Shown here one piece after another: positions 17,238 through 26,316 of a stretch of DNA of 64,000 bases (its first letter is position 1; each line of letters opens with the position of its first letter). Origin of the DNA: Labedella phragmitis (GTDB taxonomy: Bacteria; Actinomycetota; Actinomycetes; Actinomycetales; Microbacteriaceae). The stretch is taken from NCBI RefSeq assembly GCF_004078635.1, contig NZ_RZNB01000007.1, positions 62,001 to 126,000 of the forward strand, written 5' to 3'. The position numbers and the translations under genes were made by a program. The notes beneath the pieces are model-generated. The model worked only from the letters and a program-made list of their open reading frames with translations. It ran no database searches and was not told the origin of the DNA.

Positions 17238-18496
17238 GCGCGCAGACGGCGACGCCGCCGGCAACGAACGATCCGTCGTCGACGCAGCAACCGCGGGCGA
17301 ACGCGATCCTCAAGGAGATCGTGAACGGGAACGTTCTCATCACGGTCCTCGCCGTCTTCCTCGCGCTGCTCATCGGCGGAGTGCTCATCGCCTTCTCGAA
17401 CGAGGACGTGCAAGCCGCCGCCGGGTACTTCTTCAGTCGACCGCAGGACACGTTCGTCGCCATCTGGAACGCGGTGTCCGGAGCGTACGTCGCGCTCTTC
17501 CAGGGGTCGATCTACAACTTCCGCCGCGACGACTTCGTCACGGCCATCCGTCCTCTCACGGACACCCTCACCTACGCCGCCCCGCTCATCGTCGCGGGAC
17601 TCGGCGTCGGCCTCGCCTTCCGCGTTGGCATGTTCAACATCGGCGGTCGCGGCCAGATGCTCATCGCGGCCGCCGCGGCCGGATGGGTGGGCTTCTCCTT
17701 CCACCTCCCGTGGGGCGTGCACCTCGTCGTCGCCGTGATCGCCGGAATCGCCGGTGGGGCACTATGGGCCGGCATCGTCGGTCTCCTGAAAGCCCGCACC
17801 GGCGCCCACGAGGTGATCCTCACGATCATGCTCAACTACGTCGCGTTCTACCTCGTGTCGTACATGCTGCGCGCCCCCGGACTGCTGCAGGCGCCTGATC
17901 AGGTCAACCCGAAGTCGCCGCCGATGCTCGAGACCGCGATCTTCCCGCCGCTCCTCGGACCGGCGTACAAGCTCCACGCCGGCTTCATCCTCGTCATCCT
18001 CGCGACGATCTTCGTCTGGTGGCTCCTCAACCGGTCGAGCCTCGGCTTCCGCTTCCGCGCCGTCGGCGAGAACCCGAACGCGGCCCGCGTCGCGGGTATG
18101 GACGTCAAGAACATCTACGTCTACGCGATGCTCGTCTCGGGTGGCCTGCTCGGCCTCGCGGGCGTCATGCAGGTGCTCGGCACCGTGCCGACGGGCTTCA
18201 GCTCGGGGATCGACGCGGGCATCGGGTTCGACGCCATCACCGTCGCCCTTCTCGGGCGTTCCAAGCCGTGGGGCATCTTCGCGGCCGGCGTTCTCTTCGG
18301 TGCGTTCAAGGCCGGCGGCTACGCGATGCAGGCGTCGCAAGGCGTCCCGGTCGACGTCGTCACGATCGTCCAGTCCCTCATCGTGCTCTTCATCGCCGCT
18401 CCTCCGCTCGTGCGGGCGATCTTCTTCCTGCCGGACGGCAGCAGGAGACGCCGCCGCACCACCCCGATCGTCACGAAGGAGGTCGAGGCCAAGTGA
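17234..18496 (+). CDS. Nucleoside ABC transporter permease (first)
   Basis: A 420-residue integral membrane protein of the branched-chain amino acid/sugar permease superfamily (YufP/NupB type). It has about ten hydrophobic segments and the family stretches GLAFRVGMFNIGGRGQM and VGENPNAARVAGMDV. GTG start within GTGA of the ATPase stop, and the end overlaps the second permease gene, so the genes are translationally coupled. Confidence 0.94.
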   Translation: MSAQTATPPATNDPSSTQQPRANAILKEIVNGNVLITVLAVFLALLIGGVLIAFSNEDVQAAAGYFFSRPQDTFVAIWNAVSGAYVALFQGSIYNFRRDDFVTAIRPLTDTLTYAAPLIVAGLGVGLAFRVGMFNIGGRGQMLIAAAAAGWVGFSFHLPWGVHLVVAVIAGIAGGALWAGIVGLLKARTGAHEVILTIMLNYVAFYLVSYMLRAPGLLQAPDQVNPKSPPMLETAIFPPLLGPAYKLHAGFILVILATIFVWWLLNRSSLGFRFRAVGENPNAARVAGMDVKNIYVYAMLVSGGLLGLAGVMQVLGTVPTGFSSGIDAGIGFDAITVALLGRSKPWGIFAAGVLFGAFKAGGYAMQASQGVPVDVVTIVQSLIVLFIAAPPLVRAIFFLPDGSRRRRRTTPIVTKEVEAK

Positions 18497-19809
18497 GCAC
18501 CAGTACCGCCGTCACGCCCGACGCGACGCCCGTGTCCGCGACTCTCGAATCCACGGAGATCCGCAGCTGGAAGGCGACCATCGCGCTCGGGGTCTTCGTC
18601 GTCGTCGCCCTCCTCCTGTTCGTCGTCCTGGGACGCGACGGCGCCACGACATTCCGACTCTCGAGCGAGAGCGATGTCGTCCAGTTGGCGGACTGGGTGC
18701 TGCCCGCACGCAGCACCGGCATCACGGTCACGGTGCTGCTCGCGCTGCTCACAGCGGTCGTCGCTGTCCTCACCGTCGCCGGTTCGCGATTGAGCGCGCG
18801 TCTCCGCCGTGTCGCGCTCGCCGTCTCGATCGTCGCGTTCACGTTCCTCTTCCTGCTCGCGTTCCTCGCCTGGGCCGCCGCGGGGGAGTCGATTCCCGTG
18901 ACGGGGCTGCTCCTCGGCACCGTCTCCCTCAGCGCGCCGCTCATCTTCGGAGCGCTCGGCGGGGTCATCTCGGAACGCGTCGGTGTCGTCAACGTCGCGA
19001 TCGAGGGCCAGCTGCTCGCGGGCGCCTTCTGCGCGGCCCTCGTCGCGTCGATCACGGGCAACCCGTTCGCCGGGCTCATCGCCGCGATGGTCGCCGGCGT
19101 GCTTGTGAGCTTCGTCCTCGCCGCGTTCTCGATCAAGTACCTCGTCGACCAGGTGATCGTCGGCGTCGTGCTCAACGTCCTCGTGCTCGGCCTCACGTCG
19201 TTCCTCTACTCGACGGTGCTGTCGCAGGACACGCAGAATCTCAACACCGCGCCGCGCTTCCCGCGCTTCCCGATCCCCGTGCTGAGCGACATCCCCATCG
19301 TCGGACCCGTGCTCTTCCGGCAGACGCTGATCGTGTACCTCATGTACATCGCGGTGATCGCCGTCTACATCGGGCTCTTCCACACGAAGTGGGGGCTGCG
19401 GCTCCGCGCCGTCGGTGAGCACCCGCAGGCCGCGGACACGGTCGGCATCCGCGTGAATCCCACTCGGTTCTGGAACGTCTCGCTCGCGGGCGCCGTCGCC
19501 GGCCTCGGTGGCGCGTACTTCACGCTCGACTCCGTGTCGAGCTTCGGGAAGGACATGACGGCGGGAGCAGGATTCATCGCGCTCGCCGCAGTCATCTTCG
19601 GCCGCTGGAACCCGATCCGCGCGACGTTCGCCGCGCTGCTCTTCGGTTTCGCCACCAACCTGCAGAACGTCCTCGGCGCGATCGGTTCGCCGGTGCCGAG
19701 CGAGTTCATGCTCATGCTGCCGTACGTGGTCACGGTCCTCGCCGTCGCGGGACTCGTGGGCTACGCGCGCGGCCCCGCCGCCTCAGGAAAGCCGTACATC
19801 AAGTCATGA
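18493..19809 (+). CDS. Nucleoside ABC transporter permease (second)
   Basis: A 438-residue permease of the YufQ/NupC type, partner of the preceding permease. Hydrophobic throughout, with GGVISERVGVVNVAIEGQLL and LRAVGEHPQAADTVGI as family landmarks. The GTG start overlaps the preceding stop codon. Its own stop overlaps the cdd ATG, tying transport to intracellular nucleoside breakdown. Confidence 0.94.
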   Translation: MSTSTAVTPDATPVSATLESTEIRSWKATIALGVFVVVALLLFVVLGRDGATTFRLSSESDVVQLADWVLPARSTGITVTVLLALLTAVVAVLTVAGSRLSARLRRVALAVSIVAFTFLFLLAFLAWAAAGESIPVTGLLLGTVSLSAPLIFGALGGVISERVGVVNVAIEGQLLAGAFCAALVASITGNPFAGLIAAMVAGVLVSFVLAAFSIKYLVDQVIVGVVLNVLVLGLTSFLYSTVLSQDTQNLNTAPRFPRFPIPVLSDIPIVGPVLFRQTLIVYLMYIAVIAVYIGLFHTKWGLRLRAVGEHPQAADTVGIRVNPTRFWNVSLAGAVAGLGGAYFTLDSVSSFGKDMTAGAGFIALAAVIFGRWNPIRATFAALLFGFATNLQNVLGAIGSPVPSEFMLMLPYVVTVLAVAGLVGYARGPAASGKPYIKS

Positions 19810-20234
19810 CCGACGTCTCGAACACCGCGCCAGCCGATGACACCGATTGGGACGAGCTCCGCGCCGTCGCCGACGAGGCGATGAAGAAGGCCTACGTGCC
19901 GTACTCGAAGTTCCCGGTGGGGGTCGCGGCGATCGTCGACGATGGTCGCGTGATCGCAGGCTGCAATGTCGAGAACGCATCGTACGGTCTCACGCTCTGT
20001 GCCGAGTGCGCCCTCGTCTCGACGCTGCACCTCACGGGCGGCGGCAAGCTCGTGCGGTTCACGTGCGTCGACGGTGACGGGAACATCCTCATGCCGTGCG
20101 GCCGCTGCCGTCAGTTGCTCTTCGAGCACGCCGCCCCGGGGATGCTGCTCGAGACCGTCTCGGGTGTCCGGGCGATCGACGAGGTGCTCCCGGACGCCTT
20201 CGGTCCGAGCACGCTCGACGCCTACGCTCGCTGA
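19806..20234 (+). CDS. cdd: Cytidine deaminase
   Basis: A 142-residue zinc enzyme that converts cytidine and deoxycytidine to uridine and deoxyuridine. The zinc ligands and catalytic Glu are seen in LCAECAL (Cys-Ala-Glu) and PCGRCRQ. AGCNVENASYG is the substrate loop. The length fits the homotetrameric small form. ATG overlaps the stop of the permease gene. Confidence 0.97.
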   Translation: MTDVSNTAPADDTDWDELRAVADEAMKKAYVPYSKFPVGVAAIVDDGRVIAGCNVENASYGLTLCAECALVSTLHLTGGGKLVRFTCVDGDGNILMPCGRCRQLLFEHAAPGMLLETVSGVRAIDEVLPDAFGPSTLDAYAR

Positions 20235-20297
20235 ACCCGCGCCCTTCGGCGTAATCGTCGGTGCGACCTCTCGTGCCGGCCGGAAAGGAACCACCCC

Positions 20298-21602
20298 ATG
20301 ACCGAGAACCAAGCCGTCGAGGCCTTCGACGTCGTCGACCTCATCCGGACGAAGCGCGACGGCGGCGAACTCTCGACCTCCGAGATCGACTGGCTCATCG
20401 ACGCCTACACGCGGCGCTACGTCGCGGACGAGCAGATGTCGGCGCTCGCCATGGCGATCCTCATCCGCGGCATGAGCCGTCGCGAGATCCGGGACATGAC
20501 GCTCGCGATGATCGCGTCGGGCGAGCGGATGGACTTCGGGGGGCTCGGCAAGCGAACTGTCGACAAGCACTCGACGGGCGGGGTGGGCGACAAGATCACG
20601 CTCCCGCTCGTGCCCCTCGTCGCGTCGTTCGGCGTGGCCGTCCCGCAGCTGTCCGGGCGGGGACTCGGTCACACGGGAGGCACCCTCGACAAGCTCGAGA
20701 GCATCCCCGGATGGCGCGCCGACCTCACGAACGAGCAGATGTTCGCGCAGCTCCGCGACGTCGGCGGTGTCATCTGTGCCGCGGGTACCGGGCTGGCCCC
20801 CGCCGACAAGCGCCTCTACGCGCTCCGCGACATCACCGGGACCGTCGAGGCGATCCCGCTCATCGCCTCGAGCATCATGTCGAAGAAGATCGCCGAGGGC
20901 ACGGAAGCGCTCGTCCTCGACGTGAAGTTCGGCTCTGGCGCCTTCATGACCGACTACGCGAAGGCGGAAGAGCTCGCCCGCACGATGGTCGAGCTCGGCA
21001 CGGACGCCGGCGTCGCGACCTCCGCCCTCCTCACGGACATGAACGTGCCCCTCGGTCTCGCGATCGGGAACGCCAATGAGGTCCGCGAGTCGGTCGAGGT
21101 CCTCTCCGGCGGCGGACCGGCCGACGTCGTCGAATTGACGATCGCTCTCGCCCGCGAGATGCTCGCGCTCGTCGGGCAGCCGGACGCCGACGTCGAGGCG
21201 GCTCTCGCGGACGGACGCGCCATGGACTCGTGGCGCGCCGCCATCATCGCTCAGGGCGGCGACCCGGACGCGCCCCTCCCGGTCGCGCGGGAGTCCCACA
21301 CCGTGACGGCGGACCGCTCGGGCGTCCTCAGCCGTCAGGAGGCGCTGCCGTTCGGAATCGCCGCGTGGCGGCTCGGCGCCGGCCGCGCGCGGCAGCAGGA
21401 CCCGGTGCTGCACGCCGCCGGGATCGACCTGCACGCCAAGCCGGGCGACGAGGTCGTCGAGGGTCAACCGCTCTTCACGCTGTCCGCCGACGACGACTCG
21501 CGCTTCGAGCGGGCCCTCGCCGCCGTCGACGGCGCCTGGGAGATCGCTCCCGCCGGCACCGTGGTCGAGCGTGGACCGCTCGTGCGACAGCGAATCGGCT
21601 GA
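20298..21602 (+). CDS. deoA: Thymidine phosphorylase
   Basis: A 434-residue pyrimidine nucleoside phosphorylase releasing deoxyribose-1-phosphate from thymidine or deoxyuridine. The family signature KHSTGGVGDKITL is near residue 95, with SGRGLGHTGGTLDKLE and ASSIMSKKIAEG following. It lies 63 nt after cdd with GGAAAGGA before the ATG, and is part of the nucleoside operon. Confidence 0.97.
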   Translation: MTENQAVEAFDVVDLIRTKRDGGELSTSEIDWLIDAYTRRYVADEQMSALAMAILIRGMSRREIRDMTLAMIASGERMDFGGLGKRTVDKHSTGGVGDKITLPLVPLVASFGVAVPQLSGRGLGHTGGTLDKLESIPGWRADLTNEQMFAQLRDVGGVICAAGTGLAPADKRLYALRDITGTVEAIPLIASSIMSKKIAEGTEALVLDVKFGSGAFMTDYAKAEELARTMVELGTDAGVATSALLTDMNVPLGLAIGNANEVRESVEVLSGGGPADVVELTIALAREMLALVGQPDADVEAALADGRAMDSWRAAIIAQGGDPDAPLPVARESHTVTADRSGVLSRQEALPFGIAAWRLGAGRARQQDPVLHAAGIDLHAKPGDEVVEGQPLFTLSADDDSRFERALAAVDGAWEIAPAGTVVERGPLVRQRIG

Positions 21603-21638
21603 TCGGGACATCGCCGTCGTGCGCGAGTGGCCTCACGG

Positions 21639-21644
21639 TACGCT
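21639..21644 (+). promoter_or_regulatory. -10 box (TACGCT) before add
   Basis: TACGCT ends 6 nt before the GTG of the adenosine deaminase gene and no Shine-Dalgarno is present, so add may have its own leaderless promoter inside the nucleoside cluster. Confidence 0.45.
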
Positions 21645-21650
21645 GATGCA

Positions 21651-22781
21651 GTGAGCACGAGCGACGACGAATTCTTCTCCGACGGCATCGACCTGCGTGA
21701 CCTCCCCAAGGTCTCGCTCCACGATCACCTGGACGGCGGGCTGCGGCCGCAGACCATCATCGATCTCGGTCACGAGATCGACCTCGATCTCCCGGCGACC
21801 GACGCCGATTCGCTCGCCGACTGGTTCGTCGACTCGTGCTCGGCGGGTAATCTGCCCGACTATCTGAAGACCTTCGACCTCTCGATCGCCGTCATGCAGT
21901 CCCGCGAGGGGCTTCAGCGGGTCGCGCGTGAGTTCGTCGAGGACCTCGCGGACGACGGTGTCGTCTACGGAGAGATCCGGTGGGCGCCCGAGCAGCACCT
22001 CCGTGGGGGACTGAGCCTCGACGAGACGGTCGAGGCGGTCCAGGACGGCATCGACCAGGCGATCGACGACGCCGCACGAACGGGACACGACATCCGCATC
22101 GGCCAGCTGGTCACGGCCATGCGTCACGCGGACCGGGGCCTCGAGATCGCCGAGCTCGCGGTGCGGCACCGCGACAGAGGCGTCGTCGGCTTCGACATCG
22201 CCGGCGCCGAAGCGGGCTTCCCCCCGAGCCGCCAGCGCGTGGCGTTCGACTTCCTCGCGTCGGAGTACTTCCCCGTCACGGTGCACGCGGGGGAGGCCGA
22301 CGGCCTCGAGTCCATCCGCGGCGCTCTCTTCGACGGTCGCGCGCTTCGCCTCGGCCACGGCGTCCGACTCGCCGAGGACATCACGATCGAGCGCAGCGAC
22401 GACGAGAACGTCTACGTCTCGCTCGGTCGGCTGGCCCAGTGGGTCAAGGATCGCGAGATCACCCTCGAGCTCAGCCCGTCCTCCAACCTCCAGACGGGCG
22501 CCATCGAGCGGTGGGGCGAGGAGATCGAGGACCACCCGTTCGACCTCCTCTACCAGCTCGGGTTCCGCGTCACGGTCAACGTGGACAACCGGACCATGAG
22601 CGCAACGACTCTCACCCGCGAACTCGCCCTGCTGAGCGACGCCTTCGCCTACGACCTCGGTGATCTCGAGGCGTTCCAGCTCAACGCCGCGGCCGCGGCG
22701 TTCCTCCCTCTGGAGGAGCGCGAGGACCTCGCCGAGCGCATCTCGGCCGGGTTCGACGACGTGGAGAACGGCGCGCGCTGA
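21651..22781 (+). CDS. add: Adenosine deaminase
   Basis: A 376-residue zinc amidohydrolase converting adenosine to inosine. Zinc ligands in HDHLDGG near residue 26, the conserved VHAGE with its catalytic Glu, ELSPSSN and the VNVDNRTMS segment with the last metal-binding Asp are all present. Start at the GTG at 21651; a GTG at 21627 is in frame but would lie over the promoter. Inosine made here can be cleaved by the nearby purine nucleoside phosphorylase. Confidence 0.95.
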   Translation: MSTSDDEFFSDGIDLRDLPKVSLHDHLDGGLRPQTIIDLGHEIDLDLPATDADSLADWFVDSCSAGNLPDYLKTFDLSIAVMQSREGLQRVAREFVEDLADDGVVYGEIRWAPEQHLRGGLSLDETVEAVQDGIDQAIDDAARTGHDIRIGQLVTAMRHADRGLEIAELAVRHRDRGVVGFDIAGAEAGFPPSRQRVAFDFLASEYFPVTVHAGEADGLESIRGALFDGRALRLGHGVRLAEDITIERSDDENVYVSLGRLAQWVKDREITLELSPSSNLQTGAIERWGEEIEDHPFDLLYQLGFRVTVNVDNRTMSATTLTRELALLSDAFAYDLGDLEAFQLNAAAAAFLPLEEREDLAERISAGFDDVENGAR

Positions 22782-22886
22782 GCGTCCCTCCACCGACCGC
22801 CGTGCGCTGAGGAAATGCTCGGTCGCCGAGCGGTACTCTGGTGGCAGACGACCCGCCGTCTGCCACCCCGACCTCAGGATCCGCCG

Positions 22887-23348
22887 ATGCCGTTGCCTCA
22901 GCTCACCGAAGCCACCGTCCGATTGGGCGCGGCGGCGCGGGACTGGCGCGACGCCGTGCGGGTGGCCGGTGACGTTCTCGTCGCCTCGGGCTCCGTGCAG
23001 AGCGGATACCCCCAGCGCATGGTCGAGGTCATCGAGGAGTTCGGGGCCTACGTCGTCATCGCGCCGGGCCTCGCACTCGCCCACGCGCGGCCGGGCAGCG
23101 ACGTGCGGGCCGATGGGCTGTCCCTCGTCACGCTCCAGACGCCCGTCTCGTTCGGGCACGCCCACAACGACCCCGTGCACGTCGTCATCGGCATCGCCGT
23201 CACGACAGCCGACGCGCATGTCACGGGCATCGCGGACCTCGCGAACGCCTTCAACGACCCGGACCTCGTCCCGGCGCTCGGCGCCGCTACCGAGCCGGCC
23301 ACGGCGATCGACCTCATCGAAGCTGCAACAGCGAGGGGAGCGGTATGA
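22887..23348 (+). CDS. PTS EIIA-type protein (fructose/ascorbate class)
   Basis: A 153-residue phosphotransferase EIIA domain of the mannitol/fructose/ascorbate (UlaC-like) fold. The phosphorylated residue is probably His66 in ALAHARP. FGHAHNDPVHVVIGIA is the second conserved stretch. Started at ATG 22887; a longer frame upstream has no support. It overlaps the next gene, encoding an EIIB. No EIIC permease gene lies nearby, so the pair may serve regulation, or an EIIC encoded elsewhere. Confidence 0.88.
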   Translation: MPLPQLTEATVRLGAAARDWRDAVRVAGDVLVASGSVQSGYPQRMVEVIEEFGAYVVIAPGLALAHARPGSDVRADGLSLVTLQTPVSFGHAHNDPVHVVIGIAVTTADAHVTGIADLANAFNDPDLVPALGAATEPATAIDLIEAATARGAV

Positions 23349-23617
23349 AGATCGTCGCCATCTGCGGTGTCGGTGTCGGCACGTCTGGCATCCTGAAGGT
23401 CAACGCCGAGCGCGCTCTCGCCCGGCTCGGCATCGAGGCCGACGTCTCGGCCTCAGACGTCGGTTCGCTCGAGGTCTCGGCCGCCGACGCACAGATCATC
23501 CTCACATCCCCAGAGCTCGTCGACAAAATACCGCCCACGTGGGCGGACATCGTCGTCATCGACAACTACGTCGATCACGCCGAGATCGAACGCAAGCTGC
23601 TCGACGCGCTCGGCTGA
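23345..23617 (+). CDS. PTS EIIB-type protein (lactose/ascorbate class)
   Basis: A 90-residue stand-alone EIIB. The phospho-accepting Cys7 is in the P-loop-like CGVGVGTS, typical of UlaB/lactose-type IIB. Translationally coupled to the EIIA gene (ATGA overlap). It ends 49 nt from the convergent phospho-sugar mutase gene. The substrate is unknown, and the context suggests nucleosides or pentoses, as an inference only. Confidence 0.88.
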   Translation: MKIVAICGVGVGTSGILKVNAERALARLGIEADVSASDVGSLEVSAADAQIILTSPELVDKIPPTWADIVVIDNYVDHAEIERKLLDALG

Positions 23618-23666
23618 CGGGGTAGGCCGTCACCGCCGGTGCGACGGACTCTCCGCCGATCGCCGG

Positions 23667-25349
23667 CTAGGCTCCGACGAGCTCTGCGACGCCTGCGCGC
23701 AGCGCGGCGAGCCGTGACTCGGCCTCCGTCACGCGATGCGCGAGGTCACCCTCGGTGCTCGCGACGTCGATGTAAACCTTGAGCTTCGGCTCCGTGCCGC
23801 TCGGGCGCACCATGATCCGCGACCCGTCGGCCAGACGGAATCGGAGCACGTCGCTCGGGGGCAGCGCCCCGAATCCGCCGGCGAGGTCCTCGATCCGCTC
23901 GACTCGGACGCCCCCGACATGATTGGGCGGCTCGTCCCGCAATCGCGTCATCGTCGCCGCGATCCGACCGAGATCCGATACGCGAACGGAGATCTGGTCG
24001 CTCGCGAAGTGCCCGAAGGTCTCGCTGAAGCGTTCGAGGTGTTGGGCGATGCTCGAGCCCTCGGCCGCGAGGCGAGCGGCGAGATCGAGGAAGGCGACGG
24101 CGGCGGAGATGCCGTCCTTGTCGCGCACGGTCTCCGGGTTGACGAGGTACCCGAGGGCCTCCTCGTAGCCGAACACGAGGCCGGGGGCCCGTGACACCCA
24201 CTTGAAGCCCGTGAGCGTGTCGGAGAACTCGAGGCCGTAGTGCTCCGCGACCGCCGCGAGAGCGGGGGAGGACACGATCGAGCACGCGAGCGTGCCCTCG
24301 GGCGCGCCCTCGTCCGGGGACGTCAGCGACTCGGCCGCGCGCCACCCGAGGAGCGCTCCGACCTCGTTGCCCGTGAGGCGCCGGTAGCCGGTGTCGCTCG
24401 ACGCGTCCGGGATGGCGACGGCGAGTCGGTCCGCGTCGGGGTCGTTCGCGATGATGAGGTCGGCCGAGTGCTCGCGAGCGGTCGCGTAGGAGAGGTCGAG
24501 CGCTCCGGGCTCCTCGGGGTTCGGGAACGAGACCGTCGGGAAGTCGGGGTCCGGCTCGAGCTGCGCGTCGACCGTGACGGGTGCCGCGAAACCGGCGGCC
24601 TCGAAGACGCGGGAGGCGGTCTCCCACCCGACGCCGTGCATCGCCGTGTAGACGACGACGGGCTGCGCGGTGGGCGGAGTCGGTGCCACGCGCGCGGTGC
24701 GCGAGATGTAGGCGTCGATGACGCTCTCATCGGCTACCTCGAAGTCCCGCGAGCGGGGCAGATCGGCGATCGAACCGGCGGCGACCACGTCGATCGCCGC
24801 GGCGATCTCGGCATCCACGGGCGAGACGATCTGAGACCCGGCGTCACGATCGCCGAGGTAGACCTTGTAGCCGTTGTCGCGTGGCGGGTTGTGGCTCGCC
24901 GTCACCATGACGCCGGCACTCGCGTCGAGGTGACGGACCGCGAACGCGAGCACGGGGGTCGGGAGCAATCGGGGCAGCAGTACGGCGCGCACGCCGGCGC
25001 CCGCCATGAGCTCCGCGGTGTCCTCCGCGAACACCCGCGAGTTCTTGCGTCCGTCGTATCCGATGACGATGGAGGGCGTCGCACGGTTGGCGACGAGCCA
25101 ATCCGCGAGACCGCGAGCGGCCTGGGCCACGAGGACGCGGTTCATGCGGTTCGGACCGGCCGCGAGCTCGCCGCGCAATCCGGCCGTTCCGAAGGCGAGG
25201 CGGGAGTCGAATCGCTCGGCGAGTGCCGACTCGGCGTCGGCGGATCCGCTCTCCGCGGCCTCGATGAGCGACCGGAGCTCGGCGCGCGTCTCCTCGTCGG
25301 GATCCTGCTCGAGCCACGCGGTCGCGCGCTCGAGGAGTCCACCGGTCAC
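23667..25349 (-). CDS. Phospho-sugar mutase (alpha-D-phosphohexomutase family)
   Basis: A 560-residue phosphoglucomutase/phosphomannomutase-type enzyme. TASHNPPRDNGYK holds the phosphoserine, NDPDADRLAVA the metal ligands, GYEEALGY the sugar-binding loop and RPSGTEPKLK the phosphate-binding loop. Beside nucleoside phosphorylases it may act as a phosphopentomutase (PGM2-like), turning ribose- or deoxyribose-1-phosphate into the 5-phosphate. The size and the IVNP-like motifs suit that subfamily, but specificity is not certain. The GTG start overlaps the stop of the purine nucleoside phosphorylase gene. Confidence 0.92.
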   Translation of the reverse strand: MTGGLLERATAWLEQDPDEETRAELRSLIEAAESGSADAESALAERFDSRLAFGTAGLRGELAAGPNRMNRVLVAQAARGLADWLVANRATPSIVIGYDGRKNSRVFAEDTAELMAGAGVRAVLLPRLLPTPVLAFAVRHLDASAGVMVTASHNPPRDNGYKVYLGDRDAGSQIVSPVDAEIAAAIDVVAAGSIADLPRSRDFEVADESVIDAYISRTARVAPTPPTAQPVVVYTAMHGVGWETASRVFEAAGFAAPVTVDAQLEPDPDFPTVSFPNPEEPGALDLSYATAREHSADLIIANDPDADRLAVAIPDASSDTGYRRLTGNEVGALLGWRAAESLTSPDEGAPEGTLACSIVSSPALAAVAEHYGLEFSDTLTGFKWVSRAPGLVFGYEEALGYLVNPETVRDKDGISAAVAFLDLAARLAAEGSSIAQHLERFSETFGHFASDQISVRVSDLGRIAATMTRLRDEPPNHVGGVRVERIEDLAGGFGALPPSDVLRFRLADGSRIMVRPSGTEPKLKVYIDVASTEGDLAHRVTEAESRLAALRAGVAELVGA

Positions 25350-26179
25350 AGTCGCTCCACGACGCGTGCGAGCAGGTCGCTGATCACCGGTTCGGCGGCG
25401 CGGCCGGCTTCGATGACCTCCTCGTGGCTGAGGGGTGTCTTCTGGATTCCCGCCGCGAGGTTCGTGATGAGGGAGAGCCCGAGGACCTCCATTCCGGCCT
25501 GACGTGCGGCGATCGCCTCGAGCGCCGTCGACATCCCCACGATGTGGCCGCCGATCGCCTTGGCCATCTGCACCTCGGCAGGGGTCTCGTAGTGCGGGCC
25601 GCGGAACTGGCAGTAGACGCCCTCGTCGAGCTCGGGGGCGACCTCTCGGGCCACGGCCCGCAGTCGGGCAGAGTAGAGATCCGTCAAATCGATGAACGTC
25701 GCGCCCTCGAGGGGCGAGTCAGCCGTGAGGTTGATGTGGTCGCTGATGAGGACGGGGGTCCCCGGCGTCCAGGTCTCCTTGATGCCTCCGGCGCCGTTCG
25801 TGAGGATCATCGTGGTGGCTCCGGCCGCGGCGGCCGTCCGCACGCTGTGGACGACACGGCGGACTCCGTGACCCTCGTAGTAGTGGGTGCGGGCGCCGAT
25901 GACGAGAGCGTGCTTCCCGGAGGGCAGGCGCACCGACCGAAGGGTGCCGACGTGGCCGACGAGGGCCGGCTTGGAGAAACCCGGGATGTCGGTTGCGGGG
26001 ATGGTCGCGACCGTCTCTCCCATGAGCTCGGCGGCGCGTCCCCAGCCGGAGCCGAGGGTGAGCGCGATGTCGTGGCGGGCGACGCCGGAGATCTCGGCGA
26101 TGCGCTCGGCGGCCTGCGCCGCGACGGTGAACGGATCGACGCCCGGAGCGTCCAACGGATTCGACGAGGAGTCAGCCAT
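25346..26179 (-). CDS. Purine nucleoside phosphorylase (trimeric type)
   Basis: A 277-residue enzyme that splits inosine and guanosine with phosphate into base and ribose-1-phosphate. The low-mass trimeric class is shown by LGSGWG (phosphate loop), YYEGHGV, TNGAGGI, QFRGPHYETPAEV and GMSTALEAIAAR. First gene of a two-gene minus-strand operon with the phospho-sugar mutase, which would take its sugar-1-phosphate product. Confidence 0.96.
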   Translation of the reverse strand: MADSSSNPLDAPGVDPFTVAAQAAERIAEISGVARHDIALTLGSGWGRAAELMGETVATIPATDIPGFSKPALVGHVGTLRSVRLPSGKHALVIGARTHYYEGHGVRRVVHSVRTAAAAGATTMILTNGAGGIKETWTPGTPVLISDHINLTADSPLEGATFIDLTDLYSARLRAVAREVAPELDEGVYCQFRGPHYETPAEVQMAKAIGGHIVGMSTALEAIAARQAGMEVLGLSLITNLAAGIQKTPLSHEEVIEAGRAAEPVISDLLARVVERL

Positions 26180-26185
26180 TCCTCC

Positions 26186-26191
26186 ACTCTA
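26186..26191 (-). promoter_or_regulatory. -10 box (TAGAGT) of the PNP operon
   Basis: TAGAGT lies 6 nt before the ATG; the gap itself reads GGAGGA, so the start could be leaderless or the box a chance match beside a Shine-Dalgarno. Confidence 0.4.
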
Positions 26192-26316
26192 ATCTGGGCT
26201 TCGACATCGCCCATGGTTCACCACGCGAGGACCCGCGGCGTCGTGGCGCCGAGCACGCCGCGCCTTTCGCCACGCCCGAATTGGTGACCGCCTCTCGGCC
26301 CTGCGAGAATCGACGC

